From Aquimarina agarilytica ZC1 (lineage in GTDB: Bacteria; Bacteroidota; Bacteroidia; Flavobacteriales; Flavobacteriaceae), in NCBI RefSeq assembly GCF_000255455.1, contig NZ_JH621274.1, forward strand, positions 1 through 52,150: a DNA stretch of 52,150 bases, read 5' to 3'. Numbering within the stretch: position 1 is the first letter of the stretch; each line of letters opens with the position of its first letter. The translations under genes and the position numbers were made by a program. A model generated the notes under the pieces. It had not been told where the DNA came from. It made no database searches and worked only from the letters and a program-made list of their open reading frames with translations. This document shows, in pieces, positions 18,334 to 27,777 of this stretch.

Positions 18334-19302
18334 TTAATTACTCGTATTTACTAAATCTTCGACCCATTTTTTTCCCCAATTTGCTAATTCTTCTTCACTC
18401 CACAACGAAGGAAAAAAACTTATATTTTGGAAAGTTGGTGGTAAAAATTGTTTCCAATTAGTTCCTCCTGTTGCTGCTACTGATTTATTTCCTGTTTTAT
18501 TCAAATACCTATATGCTGCCTTTAAATGTACCAAGCACCAATTGACATTTACATTAGCATCAAAAGTACGCATTGCTTTGATAAGCGTTGCATTGTTTTG
18601 CTCGCTTTCTGGAAGATTTTTAAAACTTTGATATACGGTACTATCCTGTACTTGATTGGCTATACGCATTAAACGCGGCGTATACCTGTACTCGAATTGT
18701 TTGAGTGTCAAGGTTTTTTCACCCGTTTCTGTTTCGGTTGCACCAAACTTCCAATACAATCGCTCATAGGTATCCTCCAAGGCTTCATTTTCAGAATAAT
18801 TTCCACGCTCTTTATCATTTACTAAATTACATAACGGTGTGGCGTACACTTCTATCATTCTAAATTGTACCGACTGAAATCCACTTGCTGGGAGTAAAGA
18901 CATTCGATACTTTAAAAACTGCTCTTTGTCCATTCCTTTAACCATAATATCAAAGGAATCCGTGAGCACATTAAAGTAACGATTTATACGATTCAACTTT
19001 TCAATAAAAAAAGCTGCTGTTTGCAATTTATCATCAACTATTTGCTTCATTTCATGAATAATCAATTTAAAATAAAGCTCGGTAATTTGATGATAGGTAA
19101 TAAAAATCTCTTCATCGGGAAAATGAGTTCGTGGTATTTGCAAACTCAATAAGGTATCCAAATGAATATAATCCCAATAGGTTAAATAACGATCATGTAA
19201 CAACCCATCTAGGTAAGATCCCAAATCCTGACCGGAGTTTCGAAACTTTTCTTCTAATTGTTCTAAACGCTTTACAATTTCGGGATCTAGCGATTTACTC
19301 AT
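18334..19302 (-). CDS. kynA: Tryptophan 2,3-dioxygenase family protein
   Basis: This 322-residue heme enzyme would open the indole ring of L-tryptophan to N-formylkynurenine, the first step of the kynurenine pathway. Family landmarks: LTYWDYIHLDTLLSLQ, ITYHQITELYFKLIIHE (substrate pocket), FRMIEVYA, WCLVHLKAAYRYL (probable heme-ligand His) and AATGGTNWKQFLPP (matches the GTGGS loop with changes). Length is typical for bacterial TDO. It sits between DUF3108 (6-base gap) and M23 peptidase (2-base gap), an odd partnership for a catabolic enzyme; no other kynurenine gene is in view. The family is firm. Activity is likely but the altered GTGGS loop leaves some doubt. Confidence 0.88.
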   Translation of the reverse strand: MSKSLDPEIVKRLEQLEEKFRNSGQDLGSYLDGLLHDRYLTYWDYIHLDTLLSLQIPRTHFPDEEIFITYHQITELYFKLIIHEMKQIVDDKLQTAAFFIEKLNRINRYFNVLTDSFDIMVKGMDKEQFLKYRMSLLPASGFQSVQFRMIEVYATPLCNLVNDKERGNYSENEALEDTYERLYWKFGATETETGEKTLTLKQFEYRYTPRLMRIANQVQDSTVYQSFKNLPESEQNNATLIKAMRTFDANVNVNWCLVHLKAAYRYLNKTGNKSVAATGGTNWKQFLPPTFQNISFFPSLWSEEELANWGKKWVEDLVNTSN

Positions 19303-19308
19303 ACATCA

Positions 19309-20088
19309 TTAATTTGTTACAAATGGATACTTTAATCCACTGTATTTAGAAAGATTTGCTGTTAAAGACCCTACTGCCAAATCCGCAGAAATCTTTACAG
19401 GAATCTTATTTTCATCGTTGCTTATCCATACGGTCAAGCTTTCCTCTTCTTTAAAAACACGATCTGCCATTACCATGGGTCTAAACTTTAAACAAGCTTT
19501 TTTTCCATATTTTGTTCTAATGGTTTCTTTTCCTAAAAAGCGCAATTTAAACTTAAAATTTTCTTCATCAAAAAACATTGTTAACGACTCTTCATCTCCC
19601 ACTTTTAAATTAGAGGTATCAATAACGTTTCGCAAATAGTAAAATGATGATAACATGTCATGTACATTAGGTACTACATCAAATGTTTTTTTTGTTTTGT
19701 GTTTTTTATTATTTACTAAAGCTTTGTTATTGGTTTGATCAAAATCAATAACTATGTCTTTTGTATATCCACCTTCATTAATATTACGCACAAATTTATA
19801 AGGCAAATAAGTTTTAGCATCAATTATAGTTTCATATTGATCCCGTATTTTAAAGAAAAAGCTTAAAAATTTTGAAGATCTTCCTTTACCTACTACATGG
19901 TACACATCTTTACCTTCCAAAGTTTCTTTTGTTGTTTGTAATGATGCCGTACTTGTATTAAAGCTCAAGTATTTTATTTTGAATTCAATATATTCATTAT
20001 TCGAAAATACGGGCTCCTTTTCTGTAGTTTGAGAAAACATAGAAAAAAAACCAAACAAGACTGCTATGTATGCGATAAATTTTTTCAT
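19309..20088 (-). CDS. DUF3108 exported protein
   Basis: This 259-residue protein has a signal peptide (about 1-19, FGFFSMFSQ) and a beta-rich body with DUF3108 features: YIEFKIKYLSFNTSTASL, the central Y-x-x-IID-TYLPYKF strand pair, and an AC-x-KFRP...LTVWISNDENKIPVKI end. The family is periplasmic or outer-membrane associated and has no settled function. It is the first gene of the tightly packed run with tryptophan dioxygenase, M23 peptidase and pgi. Confidence 0.82.
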   Translation of the reverse strand: MKKFIAYIAVLFGFFSMFSQTTEKEPVFSNNEYIEFKIKYLSFNTSTASLQTTKETLEGKDVYHVVGKGRSSKFLSFFFKIRDQYETIIDAKTYLPYKFVRNINEGGYTKDIVIDFDQTNNKALVNNKKHKTKKTFDVVPNVHDMLSSFYYLRNVIDTSNLKVGDEESLTMFFDEENFKFKLRFLGKETIRTKYGKKACLKFRPMVMADRVFKEEESLTVWISNDENKIPVKISADLAVGSLTANLSKYSGLKYPFVTN

Positions 20089-20294
20089 ATTTTTTAATTT
20101 TTACGCTTTTTAAAAAAACAAAAAACGTTAATACAATTACATATAGTCAATTTCTATTCCAAAATTAATTAAAACCATTATGTCTAACAAATACAGTACT
20201 GTCAAATCAGTAAGTATTGATTAAGTCTCACCATTACTATCTTATAAAAACCCCAAAAAATTCACCTAAAAAACCTTGTTAATGCTCCATTGAA

Positions 20295-22538
20295 CTAAAA
20301 CCAATAACCTACACTAAAAAACACTTCAGATACTGTTTTAGGATCATCCGAAAAAGAATACTTTACTTGTATTGGCCCTATTGGAGAATTGTACCCATAA
20401 CCTAATGCATAACCCGAAAAACCTTTTAATTCATAAATGTCCCTGAGATTAAAAATTTCGTCACCTACATTTGCGAAATTAGCCGCCACATTTAAATGAT
20501 GTTTTTTCCAAAAATTATAATCTAATTGTACTAAACCTTTAACGTAACTTTCCCCTGAAAGTTGTAAAAAATCATATCCATAAAAGGAAACTTGATTGTT
20601 AATCGTTTTTGATCCAAATCCTCCTAAAAAGAAGTCCAATGAATTTACTCCCGTTGTATTCCCTAAACGTACTCCTCCTTCAACTTGTAATAAACCAGTT
20701 AAATTAGTTTTAATGGGTGCTGCGGAGCTTAATGATAATTTTGTCACTGCGAATTCCTCAAATTCTTCCGAAGGAATAGAAGAAAAAGGGTAACCAGAAA
20801 ATGATCCTTCAAAAAGCACTCCTGTAGTAGGAAAATATTTATCGTCTAAACTATCATATTTAACAGCCGCATAGGCACTGTAATAATTAATATTTGAAAA
20901 AACAGTACCTGGTACTTGGTTTCTATTTACGCCAATAGTTTCGGTAGAATTTTTTAAAAACTTATGTTCTATTCCAATTCTGAATCCAAATTTTTGTCCC
21001 AATATAGTTTCTAAATACAATTGAGATGTGATATCAAGCGTTTCAAAATCCAAAAAATTAATAGGCAGATCTGGTAAGCCTAATCGGTTTCTTACAAACG
21101 CAAAATCCAAGGCTCTTTCATATTGATAGAGCCTATGATTTATTCCAACACTCCAGTAATATCCCTTATCAATGTAATAATTAAAATTATACCTAGGCTG
21201 ATCCCCTAAAATACCATCTAAGGACAATACATCACTTTTAAAAAATAAATTTTTACGTGTGTAATTTACTAAGGCTGCCGATTTGTATAAATTATCATAA
21301 TGCAATCCAAAACGCACAAAACTTTTAATTGGACTTTCTTCAACCTTGATTTGAATTTCACTGTCTATTAAACTTTTCTGTCTAATTTTATACCGAATGC
21401 GTTCAAAATTACCAGTACTATATAGGTTATCTAACCCTTTATTTAAATCCTCCAAACTAACAAAAGAAGGTGTTTTTAACCTTAACTTTCCTTTTATGTA
21501 AGCTCTTGTAAATCGTTTATGGCCTTCAATATCTAAAAAAACAGCTAGTATATCCTTATTCCTCTTTATTGTTTCTTTTTTAAACAAAGATGATTGTTTG
21601 GCCGCTATTTCCTTCAAAATAGTAATTTGTTCTTCTGCGCTACGCGCTCCTTCATCAATAATTTCATCACCACGATCAAAACTAATTACGGAATAATCTT
21701 TTATATCTGGTTTTATGTAAACATCCGTAAGTGGTTGTTTACGTTTCATATCCTTAATTGTCCTAAAATTGCTTATTTGCAACATTATATTTGTTACCGA
21801 ATTCAATTGTTTTTTATTCATTAATGTATCTTGAACATCAACTCCAATAACTAGTTCTACACCACGTTTTTTAATTTCTTCAATAGGATAATTATTTGTT
21901 ACTCCTCCATCGGTAACTAAACGTCCTTTATATTTAACTGGGCTATACACTGTAGGCAAAGCCCCACTAGCAGTAACAGCATCTGGCAAATAACCCTTAT
22001 CAAAAATAAGTCCTTCACCAGTTTCAATATCTGTGCCTGTACAAAAAAAAGGAATTGGGAGTTTACCAAAATCACTAATATGCCTTACATGAGTAGTTAA
22101 TTTTGAATAGAAATTATAAAAATTTTGTCCATTAGAAATTCCTTTAGGAAGACTTACTTTTTTATCAACTATAGGCAAGGTTAATGCATATTTTTCGGCA
22201 TCTTCTTTTTCATAAAATGTTTTACTATCTCTAGGTAATATATCCTGAATTAGGTTATTAAAATCCACGGTATGAAAAAGAGAATCTAATTGCTTTGCCG
22301 AATAACCCGATGCATATAAGCCCCCAACTATGGCACCCATGCTTGAGCCCGAAATATAGTCCAAGCGGACTCCTGCTTTTTCAATTACTTTTAACACTCC
22401 AATATGTGCCAAACCTTTTGCGCCACCTCCACTTAACACAAGACCTACTTTTACATCGGTAGAATCCGTTTGTTGCTGTTGTGCTTCTACATTAAGCAAA
22501 CAGAAAAGAGTTGTTATTAAAATTAAAAAACACTTCAA
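20295..22538 (-). CDS. Patatin-like phospholipase fused to a POTRA and Omp85-type barrel
   Basis: The 747-residue exported protein (signal peptide 1-19) begins with a patatin domain: oxyanion loop GGGAKG (37-42), nucleophile elbow G-S-S-M-G with S66, and catalytic D210 in DGG. These form the Ser-Asp dyad of phospholipase A/esterases. Residues about 330-400 (FLDIEGHKRFTRAYIKGKL...LDNLYSTGNFERIRYKI) look like a POTRA domain, and about 400-747 form a 16-strand-type Omp85 barrel ending in SVGYWF. This is the type Vd (PlpD-like) layout, with the lipase carried by its own barrel. It begins 22 bases after uvrC and is probably co-transcribed. Confidence 0.92.
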   Translation of the reverse strand: MKCFLILITTLFCLLNVEAQQQQTDSTDVKVGLVLSGGGAKGLAHIGVLKVIEKAGVRLDYISGSSMGAIVGGLYASGYSAKQLDSLFHTVDFNNLIQDILPRDSKTFYEKEDAEKYALTLPIVDKKVSLPKGISNGQNFYNFYSKLTTHVRHISDFGKLPIPFFCTGTDIETGEGLIFDKGYLPDAVTASGALPTVYSPVKYKGRLVTDGGVTNNYPIEEIKKRGVELVIGVDVQDTLMNKKQLNSVTNIMLQISNFRTIKDMKRKQPLTDVYIKPDIKDYSVISFDRGDEIIDEGARSAEEQITILKEIAAKQSSLFKKETIKRNKDILAVFLDIEGHKRFTRAYIKGKLRLKTPSFVSLEDLNKGLDNLYSTGNFERIRYKIRQKSLIDSEIQIKVEESPIKSFVRFGLHYDNLYKSAALVNYTRKNLFFKSDVLSLDGILGDQPRYNFNYYIDKGYYWSVGINHRLYQYERALDFAFVRNRLGLPDLPINFLDFETLDITSQLYLETILGQKFGFRIGIEHKFLKNSTETIGVNRNQVPGTVFSNINYYSAYAAVKYDSLDDKYFPTTGVLFEGSFSGYPFSSIPSEEFEEFAVTKLSLSSAAPIKTNLTGLLQVEGGVRLGNTTGVNSLDFFLGGFGSKTINNQVSFYGYDFLQLSGESYVKGLVQLDYNFWKKHHLNVAANFANVGDEIFNLRDIYELKGFSGYALGYGYNSPIGPIQVKYSFSDDPKTVSEVFFSVGYWF

Positions 22539-22560
22539 AATACTTCGGTAAAATTGGTTT

Positions 22561-24351
22561 TTAATCTTTGTAAAAATCGATAATCTTTTGCGCTTTTGAT
22601 ATACCTACGACCTCAGCTAACTCTGCTTTATTGGCCGTTTTAATCCGAGCTACGGACCTAAAATGCGTTAATAAACTTATGGCTGTTTTTTCGCCAATAC
22701 CAGGGATAGCGTCTAACTCTGTTTCCAGAGCTGCTTTACTACGTTTTTGCCTATGAAAAGTAATACCAAAACGATGAGCTTCATTACGCATGTGTTGGAT
22801 TATTTTTAAACTCTCCGATTTTTTATCCAAATATAAGGGATACGAATCACCTGGGTAGTAAATTTCCTCCAAACGTTTTGCTATTCCAACAATAGTTACC
22901 TTTCCACGTATACCTAATTGATCCAAGGCTTTTAATCCCGATGACAATTGTCCTTTACCTCCATCAACGATAATTAATTGAGGCAACGACTGTTCTTCAT
23001 CTAACAAACGTTTATATCTTCGGTATACAACCTCTTCCATTGACGCAAAATCATCTGGGCCTTCAACTGTTTTTATATTAAATTTTCGGTAATCTTTTTT
23101 ACTTGGTTTTGCATTTTTGAACACCACACATGCTGCTACTGGGTTAGTCCCTTGTATGTTTGAATTATCAAAACATTCCATATGTACTGGCAAAGCAGGT
23201 AATCGTAAATCCTTTTGTATTTGAGCCAACATGCGCTTAGTATGTCTTTCGGGATCAACAATTTTAATTTGTTTGAAACGCTCTTGCCTACTATACTTGG
23301 CATTTCGTAACGAAAGATCGATTAACTTTTTTTTATCACCTAATTGAGGTATGGTTATTTTTAGCCCTTCTGGAACTGCTACGGGAAAAGGCAGTAAAAC
23401 TTCTCGCGAAAGCGATTTAAATCGTGTTCTAAATTCAACGACTGCTAGCTCTAAAATTTCGGCATCTGTTTCTTCTAACTTCTTTTTTATTTCGGTTGTA
23501 TGTGAACGTACCACTGAGCCGTAATGCACTTGCATAAAATTCACATAAGCATAACTCTCATCACTTTCAATACTAAATATATCAACATTACTAATTTTAG
23601 CACTTACTACTGTTGATTTTGATTGGTAGTTTTGGAGCGCTTCAATTTTTAACTTGTATTGTTGTGCTTGTTCAAATTCCATAGTCTCGGCATGTAATAA
23701 CATTTGTTTATTAAAAGACTGTATAGCATCCTTAAAGTTGCCTTTTAATATGTTTCTTACTGCTGAAATATATGTTTTATACTCATCCTCAGACTGATAA
23801 TCTTCGCATGGCCCTTTACAATTTTTTAAATGATACTCTAAACAAACCTTATATTTTCCCGATTGTATATTTGATGGAGATAAATCATAATTACAAGTGC
23901 GTAAAGGATATAATTCTTTTATTAAATTTAATAATGTGTATAACACATTTTTGTTTGTGTAAGGTCCAAAATATTCTGAGCCATCTTTGATTAGCCTACG
24001 GGTACTAAACACTCTGGAGAATCGCTCGTTTTTTATGCAAATCCATGGATAGGATTTATCATCCTTAAGTAAAATATTATAGCGAGGTTGATGCTTTTTT
24101 ATTAGTGTATTTTCTAACAATAAGGCATCTGACTCGGTATTAACCACAATGTGCTTTATCGTTACTATTTTTCGAACTAAAATCCGAAGACGCGCACTGT
24201 CATGATTTTTAGAAAAATAGGAAGCTACTCTTTTTTTTAAATTTTTTGCCTTACCTATGTACAGTATTTTCCCTTCTTTATCAAAATACTGATAAACACC
24301 TGGCGTGCTAGGCAGCACTTTTACTTGTAAATCTATGGCTGAAATGTCCAT
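22561..24351 (-). CDS. uvrC: Excinuclease ABC subunit C
   Basis: The 596-residue protein makes both incisions around bulky DNA lesions with UvrA and UvrB. Domains in order: GIY-YIG nuclease (about 14-95; GVYQYFDKEGKILYIGKAKN), Cys-rich segment (about 150-180), UVR motif (about 205-240), RNase H-like endonuclease (about 380-540; CFDNSNIQG, IIVDGGKGQLSS) and a C-terminal helix-hairpin-helix pair (IPGIGEKTAISLL). Length is normal. A TATCTTTG -7 element ends only 4 bases before the ATG, so the message may be leaderless. Confidence 0.97.
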   Translation of the reverse strand: MDISAIDLQVKVLPSTPGVYQYFDKEGKILYIGKAKNLKKRVASYFSKNHDSARLRILVRKIVTIKHIVVNTESDALLLENTLIKKHQPRYNILLKDDKSYPWICIKNERFSRVFSTRRLIKDGSEYFGPYTNKNVLYTLLNLIKELYPLRTCNYDLSPSNIQSGKYKVCLEYHLKNCKGPCEDYQSEDEYKTYISAVRNILKGNFKDAIQSFNKQMLLHAETMEFEQAQQYKLKIEALQNYQSKSTVVSAKISNVDIFSIESDESYAYVNFMQVHYGSVVRSHTTEIKKKLEETDAEILELAVVEFRTRFKSLSREVLLPFPVAVPEGLKITIPQLGDKKKLIDLSLRNAKYSRQERFKQIKIVDPERHTKRMLAQIQKDLRLPALPVHMECFDNSNIQGTNPVAACVVFKNAKPSKKDYRKFNIKTVEGPDDFASMEEVVYRRYKRLLDEEQSLPQLIIVDGGKGQLSSGLKALDQLGIRGKVTIVGIAKRLEEIYYPGDSYPLYLDKKSESLKIIQHMRNEAHRFGITFHRQKRSKAALETELDAIPGIGEKTAISLLTHFRSVARIKTANKAELAEVVGISKAQKIIDFYKD

Positions 24352-24355
24352 AACT

Positions 24356-24363
24356 CAAAGATA
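24356..24363 (-). promoter_or_regulatory. Putative -7 promoter element of uvrC (TATCTTTG)
   Basis: The minus strand reads TATCTTTG, an exact match to the Bacteroidota -7 consensus TAnnTTTG, ending 4 bases before the uvrC ATG at 24351. No clear TTG is seen at the -33 position, so the call rests on one half of the promoter. Confidence 0.45.
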
Positions 24364-24412
24364 AAATTATCTACTGATTTCCTGTTTTTTTTGAGTATTT
24401 ATTCAATTAAAA

Positions 24413-24447
24413 AGCATCTTTGTTTTTTATACATAAACAAAGACGCT
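24413..24447 (-). terminator. Terminator of the metalloprotease gene
   Basis: AGCATCTTTGTTT (24413-24425) and AAACAAAGACGCT (24435-24447) form a 13-bp stem with one mismatch and a 9-base loop. On the minus strand the stem is followed by TTTTTA. It lies 53 bases past the metzincin stop and upstream of uvrC, so it separates the two units. Confidence 0.75.
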
Positions 24448-24499
24448 CGTTTATTATACAATTTTAAATTGTTCCTAAATTCAAAAATATGTGCTTGTT

Positions 24500-26761
24500 T
24501 TATTTAAGCTGTATTTTTCCAGTTACCGTTTTTTGAGGAAATGCTACTTGATATATATACATTCCTTTACTTAACTTATACGTATCCGATGATATTTGTA
24601 ATTCTTTAGTTTCGTTTGTTTCTAAAGTATCCTCGTATACTTGCGCAACTAAAGCCCCTTTATTATCGAAAAGGTTAACAGCTACTTTCCCTACAATTTG
24701 AGACGTAATTTTTAATGTTATTTCTTTTTTGGTCCCTGGATTTGTGTAAGCAATAACTTGTGCTTTATTTTCGGCACTAGCAATTTTATTTAATACTCGA
24801 TCCTCTAGCTTTTTCAATTTTTGTATGATATCATCTTCCTTGTTTAAACTTTTATAAGATCGCTCTGGTAAATATCCCAGTGCTGTTGATAAATTAAAAT
24901 CAACCAAATTTTCACCAACTGAAAATCCATCATCATATTTACCGGCATCAAAAGAAAGGTTTACTGCTTTTGAATTATCAAATTTTTCATCAAATTGTAG
25001 TCCCACTAATTTATGATTTTCCAAGCCTGAATTCATGATATCAAAATTTACACCATCACTATGTTGTGCAGTATGTTCCATACCAAAAAAATGTGCTGCT
25101 TCATGTGATACAACTACCGACACACCTTTGGCTATTAAATCTTCCTTTTTACTTCCTTTGACTAGGTCAACAAAATTAAAGCTATAGGTACTGTTATATT
25201 TGCTACTAAAAGATTCTAGAAGAACTATGGCATGATTATCATATTCATAATTTCCGATATCTACAGAACTCGCAATACCACTAAAAGTTGAGTCATCATT
25301 AATATTAAAGTCATTAAGACTTCCTCCTAAATATACACGATTGTACTCTATTCCTAGATCTTCCATAGTATCTGGTAATACTTCTCCTAAAAAAGGATCT
25401 CCTAAATCCGAAATAAACGTAATATCATAATTAGGGTTTAAGTTTTTTTGCTTTAATTCCTCAAAATCAAGTTCCACTTGTTCAGTAATTTTTTTAGCCA
25501 ATCGTTGTGTATTTTCATCTGTTTTTTCAATACCCCAATTTTCTAAATACTCTTTAAATGCTGGGATTACTACTTCGATTTCACCTTCGACTCCTTTTAA
25601 GTTATTATATTTTAAGGGCTTAAAATCGGCCCTTTGTGTATTTACATTTGATCGTATTTTTTCTCCAGTAAAATCAAGATAAACAATATGCCTTTTTCCT
25701 TTATTCAATTCATACCCTGGTCTCCCTATAAAAGTCTCTATTTCGTAATCTTCTTCTATCCCATAGGTTCCCGCTCTAAAAGTATAGGTTCCTGTTTCTG
25801 GAATTGTGTACGTCCCTGTTAAGTTAAATGCCCCCGGCGAATTACCTAAAGGTCCTCCATCTTCGCCAATAACAAAAGAATTACTCGCTCCGACTAATTG
25901 ATAAGCTGTATAAATTTTTTCTAATGCAGGATTATATAAACTAAAATCAACTACAGATCTACTGGTAGATTTAAATACTAATACGTCTTCTTTTTTTAAA
26001 TTCAACTTGTAATAGTCATCATTATATTCACGTCCAATATCAATTGTAAATCCATAGTTCACTTCCTTTTCAGGATCTACAGGCTCCTTAATTTCGTCAA
26101 AAAAATTGTCATTATAAATCCTCATATAGTATGAATCTGTTTTTTCGGCATAATAACGCAGCGAAAAATCATCTGTAATTCGAACCAAGTTTATGGTATT
26201 TAAATCTTTGTCTAAAAGCTCAACTACCAATTCTAATTTTTGATTAGCATCGGCAATAGCCTTATTAAATTCAAAACTCAGTAAATCATTTGCTTTTAAA
26301 TTTACTTTATAAACATCTATATCATACGATTTCATAGGACCATTCCCTAAAAATGATGTGCCTTCAATAACAGTAATGGGTCCATTAAAATTTAAAAGCT
26401 CGGCGTGTAATAGATCATCGTTACCTCTAATTTCATCTTCGGTAAAATGCTTTTTCAATAATTGTTTTTTGTCAAAATTTGCATTTTTCCCATTAATAAC
26501 TCCTAAATTTACTAATGAATTATCCTTACGAAAATCACTAATATCTTCAGCTTTATCAATATTATCATTATTATTTTCATCCTTTTCTTCGTGCAGATTT
26601 ACTCTAAACAGCCCTCCTATATTTTCGGTGGGTAAATCCAACATTTTTGAAGCTCCACAAAAAGCGTGTTTATTTGGTGTTTGCGCATTGGATACGGAAG
26701 AAGCACATAAAATAAAAGATAATTTTAATAATCCGGAATTGATTGTTTGAAGTTTTCCCAT
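24500..26761 (-). CDS. Secreted metzincin-type zinc protease with T9SS sorting domain
   Basis: The 753-residue protein has an N-terminal signal (about 1-26, ending SNAQ), two beta-sandwich pre-peptidase-like segments (about 130-220 and 230-345) and a metalloprotease domain. In that domain HEAAHFFGMEH (H553, E554, H557, H563) is the extended HExxHxxGxxH zinc motif, followed by a Met-turn candidate DIMNSG. The C-terminal ~80 residues (VAVNLFDNKGALV...KGMYIYQVAF) are a type A T9SS sorting domain. It should be an extracellular or cell-surface protease. It stands alone, with a terminator behind it and a long non-coding gap before it. Confidence 0.88.
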   Translation of the reverse strand: MGKLQTINSGLLKLSFILCASSVSNAQTPNKHAFCGASKMLDLPTENIGGLFRVNLHEEKDENNNDNIDKAEDISDFRKDNSLVNLGVINGKNANFDKKQLLKKHFTEDEIRGNDDLLHAELLNFNGPITVIEGTSFLGNGPMKSYDIDVYKVNLKANDLLSFEFNKAIADANQKLELVVELLDKDLNTINLVRITDDFSLRYYAEKTDSYYMRIYNDNFFDEIKEPVDPEKEVNYGFTIDIGREYNDDYYKLNLKKEDVLVFKSTSRSVVDFSLYNPALEKIYTAYQLVGASNSFVIGEDGGPLGNSPGAFNLTGTYTIPETGTYTFRAGTYGIEEDYEIETFIGRPGYELNKGKRHIVYLDFTGEKIRSNVNTQRADFKPLKYNNLKGVEGEIEVVIPAFKEYLENWGIEKTDENTQRLAKKITEQVELDFEELKQKNLNPNYDITFISDLGDPFLGEVLPDTMEDLGIEYNRVYLGGSLNDFNINDDSTFSGIASSVDIGNYEYDNHAIVLLESFSSKYNSTYSFNFVDLVKGSKKEDLIAKGVSVVVSHEAAHFFGMEHTAQHSDGVNFDIMNSGLENHKLVGLQFDEKFDNSKAVNLSFDAGKYDDGFSVGENLVDFNLSTALGYLPERSYKSLNKEDDIIQKLKKLEDRVLNKIASAENKAQVIAYTNPGTKKEITLKITSQIVGKVAVNLFDNKGALVAQVYEDTLETNETKELQISSDTYKLSKGMYIYQVAFPQKTVTGKIQLK

Positions 26762-27345
26762 AGTGGTCTTTTTCTATTTAAAACGAACTACTATTCAAAA
26801 ACCCTACCCTATTATTTATAATAAATATCTATACAAAATGAGATTTCAATCACTTTACACTAAGCTTAATTCAAATACCGTAACGTAAAATCTATTTTAT
26901 ATCGAAATCTAGACAAAATCAAAGTCGCTATGATTTAAAGCTAAGAATTTGTATTTAACGCCAATTTTATTCGATGCTAACTAAAAAAAACCTCCCTTTC
27001 TATTTAAAATAAAAAGGGAGGACTACCAAAGAGTTTCAACGGTATATATTAAAACTCTAAAAACTAAACACACTATATTTTACTTATCAGTTCTTTCAAC
27101 TTTATTAATCCTTTTAAGGCACTTAAACCTTTTAAAAATCCTAAGCCGTTTACTCAAGCTAATCAAAATACACTATTAAAACGCCTGAGAAGCAAATTAC
27201 CCTACCACTAAATTCAATTATTTTTAAAAAATTTTTTTTTTGCCCCTTTTTTATATTTTTAAATACATTTATAACACACAAAAACCACCTAAAACAAACT
27301 AGTCTAATTTATGCTCCAAACATTAACTATCAACTTCTTAAAAAT
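26762..27345. other. Non-coding gap with an orphan hairpin
   Basis: No convincing protein gene is present on either strand. The 5' part is the likely promoter region of the metalloprotease (minus strand); the 3' end leads into the RimB-like gene (plus). In between, 26991-27021 is a terminator-like hairpin pointing left with no annotated gene feeding it. A second small inverted repeat (AGAGTTT...AAACTCT) lies at about 27029-27059. Short basic open stretches on the minus strand near 27085-27165 lack an ATG. Confidence 0.5.
26991..27021 (-). terminator. Orphan terminator-like hairpin
   Basis: CCTCCCTTT (26991-26999) and AAAGGGAGG (27013-27021) form a perfect 9-bp stem. On the minus strand it is followed by a run of seven to eight T. 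No gene on the minus strand ends here, so it may close a small RNA or an unrecognised short transcript from 27022-27340. Confidence 0.6.
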
Positions 27346-27774
27346 TTGGAAAAGAAAAAAATAATCATCGGAAGATCGGACATTGCTGATTTTACAGAAT
27401 TATGTCTTTACGAGCTTGCTATTAAAATTGATAGTGGTGCCTATACATCAAGTATTCATTGCAAAAATGTAGTAGAAATTAACAATGTGTTACATTGTCA
27501 ATTTTTAGATGAAACACATGAACAATTTATCGAAAAAAAAATTACATTTAACACTTATAAAACCACTGTTGTAAAAAGCAGTAATGGCATTTCTTCGAAA
27601 AGGTATTCCATTAAAACAAGCATTACTATATTTAACAAAACATACCCAATTACACTAACTTTAAATGATCGAGACAAGATGCGTTTTCCTGTTTTAATTG
27701 GCCGTAAATTTTTAAGCGGAAAATTTATTATAGACCCCAAGCAACTTAACCTGTCATATGTCCAAAAAAAATAA
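27346..27774 (+). CDS. RimB/retropepsin-like ATP-dependent zinc protease family protein
   Basis: The 142-residue protein begins with TTG at 27346; no ATG fits, and the next residues (KKKIIIGRSDIADFTEL) match the family N-terminus. The motif KIDSGAYTSSIH is the aspartic-protease-like D-[ST]-G-A active-site loop of this family, and FPVLIGRKFLSGKFIIDP is its conserved second half. In Pseudomonas, RimB acts with RimK to control glutamate tails on ribosomal protein S6. Here the stop is 3 bases before rimK, so the genes are coupled. Proteolytic activity and target are inferred from that family. Confidence 0.82.
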   Translation: MEKKKIIIGRSDIADFTELCLYELAIKIDSGAYTSSIHCKNVVEINNVLHCQFLDETHEQFIEKKITFNTYKTTVVKSSNGISSKRYSIKTSITIFNKTYPITLTLNDRDKMRFPVLIGRKFLSGKFIIDPKQLNLSYVQKK

Positions 27775-27777
27775 CTT

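Noticed and set aside
26358..26750. 130-codon plus-strand open frame inside the metalloprotease gene
   Set aside because: It is antisense to the signal peptide and N-terminal region of a clear secreted protease; no family features.
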